Below, piece after piece: positions 1 to 5,792 of a stretch of DNA of 11,335 nt (within the stretch, counting starts at the first letter, position 1; every line of letters begins with the position of its first letter). Source of the DNA: Armatimonadota bacterium (GTDB taxonomy: Bacteria; Armatimonadota; Chthonomonadetes; Chthonomonadales; Chthonomonadaceae); contig JAPLCR010000220.1 in NCBI GenBank assembly GCA_026392135.1, positions 1 through 11,335 on the forward strand, in the 5' to 3' direction. The notes under the pieces were generated by a model. That model did not search any database, was not told the origin of the DNA, and saw only the letters and a list, made by a program, of their open reading frames with translations. Both the position numbers and the translations under genes were made by a program.

Positions 1-60
1 CCCGTAGAGACTCCTCCCGTAGAGACTCCTCCCGTAGAGACTCCTCCCGTAGAGACTCCT
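1..60 (+). repeat. 15-bp tandem repeat, four perfect copies (PVETP)
   Basis: The unit cccgtagagactcct is repeated four times without a mismatch and in frame, encoding Pro-Val-Glu-Thr-Pro. A decayed continuation (PNEAL, NEPEDP) follows. The array continues beyond the left edge, so the copy number is unknown. Identity at synonymous positions implies recent slippage or unequal recombination. In the protein it forms an acidic proline-rich spacer. Confidence 0.95.
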
Positions 61-726
61 CCCAATGAAGCCTTGAATGAACCAGAAGACCCCATTGCTT
101 TGGCTACATTGGAAGCAAGCACAGAGAGTGAGTTGACTGCTTCCGGAGAAATCGTTTCTGAACCCTCCGATGCGAGCGGTGATATTGCCCCGCAGTTAAC
201 CTCTTTTGGCGGAGCGGGTGCTTCACCCAAAATAACCTTTGGAACAAATGCGAAACAGTCTGCCTTAACGAGCTATTCGCGCTCCGTTCTGATAGATATC
301 CTGCGTGCATCAAATGTGCCGCAGGTGGTTATATCTAGCACTTCACGCACTCCAAGCGAACAGGCGCGGGTCATGTATCACAATTTAGAGCAATTTGGTG
401 TTGCACATCAGAAAAAGCTGTATGCCGCGGGCGGTGATAGCGTGATCGACGTGTACCAACAAGCCAAAAGTGCAAGCAAAACTATGGAGCAGATACTCGC
501 CTTGATGACCGCTCAGATTGTGAAGATAGGACCGACCCATGTATCACGGCACGCCAGTGACCCTAAAGTTTTGAATGTTTTCGATATTGCACCTAGCTCA
601 GTATCTCAGAAAGACGCATTCATCGCCGCAGTCAAATCGGAAAAACGAGTGGCTAAGTTTCTCATGCCTCCGGAGGATCCAGGCTTTCATTTGGAAATTC
701 CGCAACCTCCGCAAAACTTGGTCTAA
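1..726 (+). CDS. M15-like peptidase domain protein with PVETP repeats (5' partial)
   Basis: The frame is open from the window edge to TAA at 724-726, so only the last 241 residues are visible. They begin with four PVETP units, continue through an acidic, Ser/Thr-rich linker (about residues 25-85), and end in a compact domain (about 88-238). That domain has ISSTSRTPSEQ (Arg116), then SRH with His184, a FDIAP segment with Asp195, and a terminal PGFHLEIP with His230. This order of Arg, His, Asp and His matches zinc peptidases of the M15/D-Ala-D-Ala carboxypeptidase type, in the version I associate with phage and cell-wall-lytic proteins. The spacing from His184 to Asp195 is longer than the H-x6-D usual in VanX or Ply500, so zinc binding is likely but unproven. 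The true start and any signal peptide lie outside the window. It converges on the next gene with only 12 bp between stops. Confidence 0.72.
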   Translation, partial: PVETPPVETPPVETPPVETPPNEALNEPEDPIALATLEASTESELTASGEIVSEPSDASGDIAPQLTSFGGAGASPKITFGTNAKQSALTSYSRSVLIDILRASNVPQVVISSTSRTPSEQARVMYHNLEQFGVAHQKKLYAAGGDSVIDVYQQAKSASKTMEQILALMTAQIVKIGPTHVSRHASDPKVLNVFDIAPSSVSQKDAFIAAVKSEKRVAKFLMPPEDPGFHLEIPQPPQNLV

Positions 727-738
727 TGCGCTGATATA

Positions 739-1356
739 TTATTTTTGCAAGGAGGCGGATAAATCAGAATCCGTTAGATACGCACTTAAAAAACTATCCA
801 ACTCCTCCAGCAAAAAGCCATAAGGTCCCTTACCGCCTTGATAGACGACGCGCCCCTCTGTAGAAAGAACATAGAGACGCTCGGGCCATCCTTGAAACAC
901 TCTGTCTGCGACGTTATCCATTGTGTCCAGCAGAGTGGGAAGCGTCAACTTCAGCCCGATCGCGCAGGACTCAGCTACCTCCTGCCGCTCCGTCAAGTTC
1001 TGATGTTGTGCGAAAACTACCCCCTCATTACGGTTCGATTCCGTCTGCCAGCCGTCTAGTGGGTGCGCTTCGCGAATATAGACAAGATAGAACGCGGCTC
1101 TCGCACGATGGGCATGATACAACTCTTCTAGGCGAACTGCCTGTCGTCGAAAGGGTGGTCAGGTATAACTCCCAAACACAAGAACGGTAGGGAGCAGGGC
1201 ATTTGGCTCTCCGATACGTGTAGGCACTCCTGACAACAGGTTTGTCAGCGTCAGGCAGGGAACACTATCGCCAACTTTCAGGCGATCTTCTTCCAGGTAG
1301 CCCATCTCTTCCAGAATGGGAATCGCTTCCGACGGTATATCCGATGGTAAAGGCAT
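739..1356 (-). CDS. iodothyronine deiodinase-like selenoprotein (UGA = Sec66)
   Basis: Reading through one in-frame TGA (1161-1159) gives a single 205-residue protein from ATG at 1356 to TAA at 741-739. The ATG has AGGAGAG about 8 bases upstream. Residues 61-69 read FGSYT-Sec-PPF, matching the deiodinase active site FGSCT-Sec-PPF. Residues 92-103 read VYIREAHPLDGW, containing the family's conserved His (His98), and residues 174-178 read GGKGP, as in vertebrate deiodinases. The fold would be thioredoxin-like. The Cys two residues before Sec in vertebrate enzymes is Tyr here; the only cysteines are Cys34 and Cys131. Bacterial members usually carry Cys at the Sec position. Activity on iodothyronines is not implied; a peroxidase or reductase role is more likely. 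It lies 15 bp downstream of the AhpD-like selenoprotein gene in one transcription unit. A conventional caller would report two fragments, 1356-1159 and about 1122-739. Confidence 0.9.
1125..1152 (-). promoter_or_regulatory. candidate bacterial SECIS element of the deiodinase-like gene
   Basis: On the coding strand the upper stem AGGC (1142-1139) pairs with GCCU (1133-1130), enclosing the five-base loop AGUUC. The loop G (1137) is 22 bases after the UGA. A possible lower stem pairs UUUC (1152-1149) with GAAG (1128-1125) across an asymmetric internal loop. A short stem starting within about 16-37 bases of UGA, with a G in the first two loop positions followed by U, agrees with the known bacterial SECIS pattern read by SelB. 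Four upper base pairs is short, so structure alone is modest evidence. Confidence 0.65.
1159..1161 (-). other. in-frame UGA, predicted selenocysteine codon 66
   Basis: The plus strand reads tca, which is TGA on the coding strand. It sits between FGSYT and PPF, exactly where deiodinases have Sec or Cys. The same frame is open on both sides, with family motifs before and after it. Confidence 0.9.
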
Positions 1357-1371
1357 TTTGTCGCTCTCCTT

Positions 1372-1953
1372 TTAAGGTCTTCCCACGCCCAACCCGTCTG
1401 CTACCCGATTGATATAGTTAAACCACGAAGCAATTAGGTTAATTTGCAAAATGGCGGTGTCATCAAAACCCAATTTTCGCAAATTCTCAACGTGTTCACG
1501 AGTCACTGCGACGGGTTCGCGGGTCAGCGTGTTCACATAGTCTAGCATAGCGCGGTCGTGCGGCTCCAGATTAGCAGTCCGGTAGTCGATACGTAGAGCG
1601 GCGACGAGTTCGTCATCTCCTGTGGCGCGACGCAGAAACTCTGCGTGAGATTCCGTTCAATAGAAGCAGTCGTTGATGACCGACACGGTTGTCGCAATCA
1701 TCTCATGCTGACGGCGCGTGAGGGGTAGATCAGGGGAGAGTAGCGTACCAAGAGTAGCGAAGGCATGGTAGAGAGTGTCCGGTAGTAGGCTATGCGAGTC
1801 GGAGATACTGCCGCCATGTTCTCGGCTCGCCATCGGCTTCAGTATCTCCACTTCGTTACGGTACTCTATCGGGTAGAGACCCTTGTAGCGTTGCATTGCT
1901 TGCCGCAGTTTTTCGTCGGCTTCGCGAGGCGGTATCGTTTTTATCCAAGTCAT
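1372..1953 (-). CDS. AhpD-like peroxidase-related selenoprotein (CxxU, UGA = Sec99)
   Basis: Reading through one TGA (1659-1657) gives a 193-residue protein from ATG at 1953 to TAA at 1374-1372. The ATG has GAGAG about 8 bases upstream; a GTG at 1974 is in frame but has weaker support. The active site reads NDCFY-Sec-TESHAEFLRRA, with Cys96, Sec99 and His103, and Glu84 lies 12 residues before Cys96. This reproduces the AhpD pattern E-x11-C-x-x-C-x3-H with Sec replacing the second Cys. The family is carboxymuconolactone decarboxylase/AhpD-like, all-helical, and AhpD itself reduces AhpC using lipoyl-derived electrons. The C-terminal helices (DRAMLDYV around 133-140, WFNYINRVADGLG near 177-189) are typical of peroxidase-related members. 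It is the first gene of the operon with the deiodinase-like gene. CxxU suggests a selenenylsulfide redox cycle. Confidence 0.9.
1630..1646 (-). promoter_or_regulatory. candidate bacterial SECIS element of the AhpD-like gene
   Basis: On the coding strand ACGCAG (1646-1641) pairs perfectly with CUGCGU (1635-1630), six base pairs around the loop AGUUU. The loop G (1639) is 18 bases after the UGA, inside the bacterial SECIS range. The loop differs from that of the downstream selenoprotein gene (AGUUC) only in its last base. The stem spans the codons for SHAEFLRR, so amino-acid conservation alone could explain part of the sequence but not the perfect pairing. Confidence 0.78.
1657..1659 (-). other. 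in-frame UGA, predicted selenocysteine codon 99
   Basis: The plus strand reads tca, TGA on the coding strand. It falls between CFY and TESHAEF, replacing the C-terminal cysteine of the CxxC motif. The frame stays open for another 94 residues of clear family sequence. Confidence 0.92.
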
Positions 1954-2063
1954 TCTATATACTCTCGTTCGCACTCCGTGCCCTTAGCATTCGACGGGCT
2001 TAGTACCAACACCTTCCCGTAGTCAAGCAGTGCCTACTCTTTATTGCTGAAGTGCGCCTTTTG

Positions 2064-2073
2064 TATAATTATA
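2064..2073. promoter_or_regulatory. palindromic TATAATTATA, possible bidirectional -10
   Basis: The gap 1954-2205 separates the divergent selenoprotein operon and hydroxyacid dehydrogenase gene. The palindrome offers a TATAAT -10 box in each direction (plus 2064-2069, minus 2073-2068). No good -35 hexamer sits 16-18 bases away on either strand, so this is only a candidate. Nothing else is evident in the gap beyond the ribosome-binding sites. Confidence 0.35.
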
Positions 2074-2205
2074 GAGGGACAAGGTTAAAGCACGATTAAA
2101 TCAAAGTTAATTCCTTTTCAGCATAAACTTTAGACAGCGCGCAGGTAAACTTGTATCTGTGAAAGTTACGAGCCTATTTTTGAGCAGAGGAAGGAACCCC
2201 TAGAG

Positions 2206-3186
2206 ATGCGAATTGGTGTCGTTATACCTACCAAACTCCGTGAACAACTGTTCACTTCAGAGGATATAGAGCGGCTAGATGCGCTCGGAGAAGTTATCTG
2301 GACAGACTCGCCGACCCACCTTACGACAGCACAAGCGATAGCCCTACTGCAAGGTTGTGAGGTAGGAGTTGGCTCTTGGAGTACGCCCTCCCCTAATGCC
2401 GAACTCGTCGCAGCCTGCCCCGATTTGAGGCTGTGGGAACACGCGGCAGGGACAGTTAAAAGTATGTTCGGCGACCACCTTAAAGGGCGTGATTTGATGA
2501 TTGCCTCTTGTAAAGGCGCGATTGCCGATAGCGTTGCAGAGGTGGTTCTGGGTGAGATAATACTCGGCTTACGACGTACCTACGAAAATGGAGAGGCAAA
2601 CCGCAAAGGAGTAGTGGGCAAGCCGCACAATCTCAAAACCCTTGCAGGCTCCACAATAGGAGTTATAGGTGCATCGGAGGTTGGAAAGCGCGTTATTCGC
2701 CTCCTGCGTCACTTCCCCTGCCGTATTCTGCTGTACGACCCCTTCGTAAGCCCCGAAAAAGCCTCCGAGTTGGGCGTAATACTAACCTCTGACCTTTTGG
2801 AGTTGTGCCGTGTCTCTGATGTAGTCACTCTACATACCCCTGACCTGCCTGCCACATACCACATTATGAGCAAAGAGCAGTTTCAGGCAATGAAAGACGA
2901 TGCAGTGTTTATCAACTCATCGCGAGGTAGATGCGTAGATGAGAAGGCTCTTATTACCGAACTGGAAAAAGAGAGGATTTTCGCCTTTCTAGATGTCTCT
3001 GACCCCGAACCTACCGCGATAGATAGCCCACTCCGCCTACTTCCCAATGTTATCTATAATTCGCACATTGCGGGACCTCCCACTGTTTATATTGGGAAAC
3101 AAGCCGTTGATGACGTGGAGGCATTTGTGCAGGGTAGAGCACCTTCTTGTGTCGTTCAAGAGGAAGAGTTGGAGAGAATTGCATAA
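2206..3186 (+). CDS. D-2-hydroxyacid dehydrogenase family protein
   Basis: This 326-residue protein has the two-domain fold of NAD-dependent D-isomer 2-hydroxyacid dehydrogenases (phosphoglycerate, glyoxylate/hydroxypyruvate and phosphite dehydrogenase relatives). The nucleotide-binding motif is IGVIGASEVGK (151-161), a variant of GxGxxG, followed by an acidic residue after strand two in LLYDPF (Asp178). The catalytic triad is present: Arg240 in NSSRG, Glu268 in DPEP and His287 in NSHIAG. The N-terminal substrate domain has GSWSTPS where many relatives have a Gly-Val-based loop, so the substrate cannot be named; a soluble cytosolic NAD(P)H-linked reductase of a 2-keto acid is expected. ATG at 2206 is preceded by a purine-rich AGGAAGGA about 10-12 bases upstream. 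It reads divergently from the selenoprotein operon and is 98 bp from the next gene. Confidence 0.88.
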   Translation: MRIGVVIPTKLREQLFTSEDIERLDALGEVIWTDSPTHLTTAQAIALLQGCEVGVGSWSTPSPNAELVAACPDLRLWEHAAGTVKSMFGDHLKGRDLMIASCKGAIADSVAEVVLGEIILGLRRTYENGEANRKGVVGKPHNLKTLAGSTIGVIGASEVGKRVIRLLRHFPCRILLYDPFVSPEKASELGVILTSDLLELCRVSDVVTLHTPDLPATYHIMSKEQFQAMKDDAVFINSSRGRCVDEKALITELEKERIFAFLDVSDPEPTAIDSPLRLLPNVIYNSHIAGPPTVYIGKQAVDDVEAFVQGRAPSCVVQEEELERIA

Positions 3187-3198
3187 GGTTTGGATTAG

Positions 3199-3274
3199 AC
3201 GCGCCCTATTTCTTGAGATAGAGAGGTACAATGGTACACACGTGCCAAGAAACAGAGGCGCGTTATATTTTTTG
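3199..3274 (+). other. nested inverted repeats followed by T-run (terminator or leader structure)
   Basis: ACGCGCC (3199-3205) is complementary to GGCGCGT (3257-3263), and the latter runs straight into tatatttttt. Inside, TGGTAC (3232-3237) pairs with GTGCCA (3242-3247), one G-U included, around ACAC. The structure lies between the dehydrogenase stop and the lipoprotein start, ending about 10 bases before the latter. It could terminate the upstream transcript or form a 5' leader; the 51-base outer loop is too wide for a classical terminator. Confidence 0.35.
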
Positions 3275-3284
3275 AGGTGACATA

Positions 3285-4625
3285 ATGGTTTTAGGGTACA
3301 CGGTATCGTATCGCCGCTGGGCGATAGTGGCAACCGGAGTTGTTATTGTGTTGTTGAGTGGCTGTCAGCCAGAGATGGGTACGACGGGAGACATTGAGTT
3401 TAGCGCGAAGCCTGCCCCTGCGCTAATAACGAAAAAAGTGCCCACAGACCCAGCCGTAGCGGTAGGAGTGCCGGAAACGCATACACTCCGTGTGAGAGAC
3501 CTACCAAAGCCGTTTGCTACTCCCTCAGTGGACAACGGTTCCAAAATTATCGAGCGTCCTGACGACGCACCTCTGAGGGTTCCCCCCGGTTTTGACATAA
3601 AACTGTGGGCGACAGGACTGGAGAACCCGCGTATTATCCATACCGCACCGAATGGTGATGTCTTTGTTGTAGAGAGTATTCCCAATCGGGTACGCCTTTT
3701 GCGAGACACCAAGGGAACCGGAAAAGCGGACTTTGAGACCGTCTTTGCCGATAACCTGAACCAACCGTTTGGGCTTGCCTTCTACCCCCCGAACAACCCC
3801 AAATACATCTACATTGCAAACACGGATTCTGTAGTACGCTTCCCCTACCATCAGGGCGACATACATATCCGAACGAAGGGAGAGGTCATAATCAATGACC
3901 TGCCCGGCGGCGGCTATCATCAGCACTGGACGCGCAACCTACTCTTCTCTCCCGACGGAAAAAAGCTTTATGTAAGCGTAGGTTCGGAGAGCAATGTAGG
4001 GGAAGAGCCGGAAAAACGTGCCGCCATTCTGGAGTATAATCCTGACGGTACAGGCTACCGCGTCTATGCAAATGGGATACGGAACCCGGTAGGGTTGGCG
4101 TGGCATCCTGTTACCGGCGAACTGTGGACGGCGTGTAATGAGCGGGATGGTTTGGGCGATGAACTTGTACCTGACTACATGACAGCAGTAAAGCCGGGAG
4201 GCTTCTACGGCTGGCCCTACTACTATTCCGGCGGCGGGCACGACCCGCGTATGCCCGAAAAGCCGGAGCTCAAAAAGGGCTTACTTCTGCCCGACCTGCT
4301 TTTTCTTTCGCACTCCGCCGCGCTAGGCATTCTTTTCAATACAGGTAGTCAGCTCCCCGCTCAGTACAAGAACAGCCTTTTCGTCGCGCTACATGGCTCA
4401 TGGAACCGTACAAAAAAAGTAGGCTACACTATCGCTCGTATGCTTACGGACAGCGCAGGTAAGCCCACCGGAGGTTACGAAGACTTTGTGTCCGGTTGGC
4501 TTCTACCAGATGGGCGTGTGTGGGGTAGACCCGTCGCTCTTGCGCTCGCCAAAGATGGCTCCATGCTTATTACGGATGATGCACTGGGTGTCGTTTGGCG
4601 GCTAAGTTATACAGGGAAGCAGTAA
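3285..4625 (+). CDS. PQQ-type sugar/L-sorbosone dehydrogenase-like lipoprotein
   Basis: A 446-residue protein with a lipoprotein signal peptide: RR at 10-11, a hydrophobic stretch 12-25, and lipobox LSGC with Cys27 as the lipidated residue. A proline-rich linker (about 40-100) leads to a beta-propeller domain beginning at PPGFDIKLWATGLENPR. Typical family segments are visible: GYHQHWTRNL (His212, His214), VSVGSESN (231-237), GIRNPVGLAWHP, GFYGWPYYY and, near the end, GWLLPDGRVWGRPVALALAKDGS. These match the sorbosone dehydrogenase/soluble PQQ-glucose dehydrogenase family, periplasmic enzymes oxidising sugars or aldehydes. Many environmental members are uncharacterised, so the substrate and even PQQ use are uncertain. 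The start ATG has TGAGGTGA upstream. An anchored periplasmic position is inferred from the lipobox. Confidence 0.85.
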   Translation: MVLGYTVSYRRWAIVATGVVIVLLSGCQPEMGTTGDIEFSAKPAPALITKKVPTDPAVAVGVPETHTLRVRDLPKPFATPSVDNGSKIIERPDDAPLRVPPGFDIKLWATGLENPRIIHTAPNGDVFVVESIPNRVRLLRDTKGTGKADFETVFADNLNQPFGLAFYPPNNPKYIYIANTDSVVRFPYHQGDIHIRTKGEVIINDLPGGGYHQHWTRNLLFSPDGKKLYVSVGSESNVGEEPEKRAAILEYNPDGTGYRVYANGIRNPVGLAWHPVTGELWTACNERDGLGDELVPDYMTAVKPGGFYGWPYYYSGGGHDPRMPEKPELKKGLLLPDLLFLSHSAALGILFNTGSQLPAQYKNSLFVALHGSWNRTKKVGYTIARMLTDSAGKPTGGYEDFVSGWLLPDGRVWGRPVALALAKDGSMLITDDALGVVWRLSYTGKQ

Positions 4626-4663
4626 GGCTCTTAGTGAGAGTATTTGTCCCCTACCCTCCTCTA

Positions 4664-4687
4664 AACAGTAGCCCGTTTCTTACTGTT
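4664..4687 (+). terminator. hairpin after the lipoprotein gene (weak terminator candidate)
   Basis: AACAGTA (4664-4670) is a perfect inverted match to TACTGTT (4681-4687) with a ten-base loop, 39 bp after the lipoprotein stop. The following bases (ggttcc) are not a T-run, so an intrinsic terminator is doubtful. Confidence 0.3.
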
Positions 4688-4744
4688 GGTTCCACTGCGG
4701 AGTAGAGTGAAACGCTCCGATTGTGAGCGCAGAATAGAGTGCAG

Positions 4745-5296
4745 ATGGACAAACCTCCGAACGATGAGCAAGCAAGCCTCTATCAGCGAGCGGTAGGAGA
4801 GCAGTACGCGATTTTACCTACCGTACTACAACGTTTTCATGCCCAGTCTACGACAGGAAGGGCAGTTGGAACACTAAATATCGTGAGGGGGCGAGGGGTA
4901 TTTCGCTATTTAGTAGCGACACTTTTGCGGCTCCCTCAAGCTGGCGTGCAGGTTCCCATTGAACTTTCAGTCGAGGTTTTCGGTGCAAAAGAGCGGTGGA
5001 CACGCCGCTTTGATAGCCTTACTCTTATTACTGAACAGTGGTTAGGGCAGGGGCTACTGGTGGAGAGAGCGGGTCCCCTTCGATTTGGATTTCGAGTAAC
5101 GGGAGATGAAATAGGGCTACAGTTCTCTTCGCAATGCTGTTGGTTACTGGGCACTCCTTTACCCTACTCTCTCTCCCCACGAGTCAACGCAGTCGCACAG
5201 GAGAGCCTTGCAGGATGGTGGGTGCAGGTACGAATAGAGGCACCTCTATTCGGTATGCTAGCACAGTACGAAGGAGAGGTGATTCCTCAATGGTAG
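4745..5296 (+). CDS. DUF4166-like protein of unknown function
   Basis: A protein of 183 residues from ATG at 4745, or 185 from an in-frame GTG at 4739. Neither start has a strong Shine-Dalgarno; GAG at 4737-4739 slightly favours the ATG. After YQRAVGEQYAILPTVLQRFHA comes GTLNIVRGRGVFRYLVATLLRLP, then paired beta-strand-like segments with EVFGAKERWTRRFDS and GLLVERAGPLRFGFRVTG, ending in GMLAQYEGEVIPQW. This layout matches proteins carrying DUF4166, which often occur as a domain beside short-chain dehydrogenase-like or small membrane proteins. No catalytic motif is apparent and no signal peptide is seen. It is followed 33 bp later by a small membrane protein gene, which suggests a linked role. 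The assignment rests on remembered family features, so it is moderate. Confidence 0.65.
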   Translation: MDKPPNDEQASLYQRAVGEQYAILPTVLQRFHAQSTTGRAVGTLNIVRGRGVFRYLVATLLRLPQAGVQVPIELSVEVFGAKERWTRRFDSLTLITEQWLGQGLLVERAGPLRFGFRVTGDEIGLQFSSQCCWLLGTPLPYSLSPRVNAVAQESLAGWWVQVRIEAPLFGMLAQYEGEVIPQW

Positions 5297-5317
5297 TTGC
5301 GCTCTTCGTCAAGCGGT

Positions 5318-5322
5318 AAGGA
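5318..5322 (+). promoter_or_regulatory. ribosome-binding site AAGGA selecting a TTG start
   Basis: AAGGA lies seven bases before TTG at 5330, a good distance. The next in-frame ATG (5366) has no such site and would start within the first membrane helix region. This supports TTG initiation for the small membrane protein. Confidence 0.6.
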
Positions 5323-5329
5323 TAAATAG

Positions 5330-5752
5330 TTGCAATCTCAAGCGGCTCTTGATACACCTCGATGGATGACGCTAACCCTCTGGCTTGCGGCGATGTACAA
5401 TATCGTTTGGGGGCTTTGGGTCGTTCTGACACCTCTCTCAGCATTTCGCCTACTAGGTATGGCTCCACCGAACTACCCGCAAATATGGCAGTGCGTAGGC
5501 ATGATTGTAGGCGTGTACGGCGTAGGGTATGCCTGCGCCGCCAAAAACCCAGTGCAACACTGGGCGATTGTACTGGTTGGCTTACTAGGGAAACTGTTGG
5601 GTCCCATTGGTTTTCTTATGGCGGTTATCAAGGGAGAGTTGCCCTTGCGTTTCGGCTATATGCTCCTCGCAAACGATTTTATCTGGTGGATTCCATTTGC
5701 CTTGATTCTCCGATACGTCTACCGTGCATCAAGCGTTTCGCCGAAAGAGTAG
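5330..5752 (+). CDS. small four-helix integral membrane protein, unknown function
   Basis: The 140-residue protein is highly hydrophobic with four likely membrane segments: about 14-38, 50-70, 78-100 and 112-132. Distinctive segments are YNIVWGLWVVLTPLSAF, PPNYPQIWQCVGMIVGVYGVGYA, KLLGPIGFLMAVIKGELP and NDFIWWIPFALIL. I recognise this as a family of short membrane proteins seen in Planctomycetes and similar bacteria, sometimes misnamed alkyl hydroperoxide reductase in databases. There is no peroxidatic cysteine pattern here to justify that name. The invariant-looking Gly/Pro and Trp-rich motifs in helices suggest a conserved function. It follows the DUF4166-like gene by 33 bp in the same direction, probably in one transcript, and its stop codon is embedded in a strong hairpin. 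TTG start is chosen from its AAGGA site. Confidence 0.75.
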   Translation: MQSQAALDTPRWMTLTLWLAAMYNIVWGLWVVLTPLSAFRLLGMAPPNYPQIWQCVGMIVGVYGVGYACAAKNPVQHWAIVLVGLLGKLLGPIGFLMAVIKGELPLRFGYMLLANDFIWWIPFALILRYVYRASSVSPKE

Positions 5753-5785
5753 AGCCGACTGCTATTCGATAGCATCGTCGGCTCT
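5751..5785. terminator. strong hairpin between convergent genes
   Basis: AGAGCCGAC (5751-5759) pairs with GTCGGCTCT (5777-5785), and TGCTAT (5760-5765) with ATAGCA (5769-5774) around TCG, with only a two-base bulge. That is fifteen base pairs in total. It overlaps the TAG stop (5750-5752) of the membrane protein gene and ends eight bases before the stop of the converging dioxygenase gene, so it can serve both directions. There is no clear T-run on either side. Confidence 0.7.
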
Positions 5786-5792
5786 GACAGGA

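Noticed and set aside
1..60. CRISPR array or other spacer-bearing repeat
   Set aside because: The repeats are only 15 bp, directly abutting with no spacers, and encode an in-frame PVETP series.
739..1356. Two separate short genes (or a pseudogene with a nonsense mutation) instead of one selenoprotein
   Set aside because: The stop is UGA exactly at the catalytic Cys/Sec position, the frame is unbroken on both sides, and the neighbouring gene shows the same pattern. Two independent nonsense hits at both active sites are very unlikely.
1954..1974. GTG at 1974 as the start of the AhpD-like gene
   Set aside because: The ATG at 1953 has a GAGAG ribosome-binding site and gives the family's usual beginning (MTWIKT); the seven extra residues look unrelated.
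5330..5752. Alkyl hydroperoxide reductase as the name for the small membrane protein
   Set aside because: The protein has four membrane helices and no CxxC or peroxidatic Cys motif, so the label would be misleading.
5362..5772. Overlapping 136-residue plus-strand frame
   Set aside because: It overlaps the four-helix membrane protein in another frame, has an unnatural Arg/Cys-rich composition and lacks a good ribosome-binding site.
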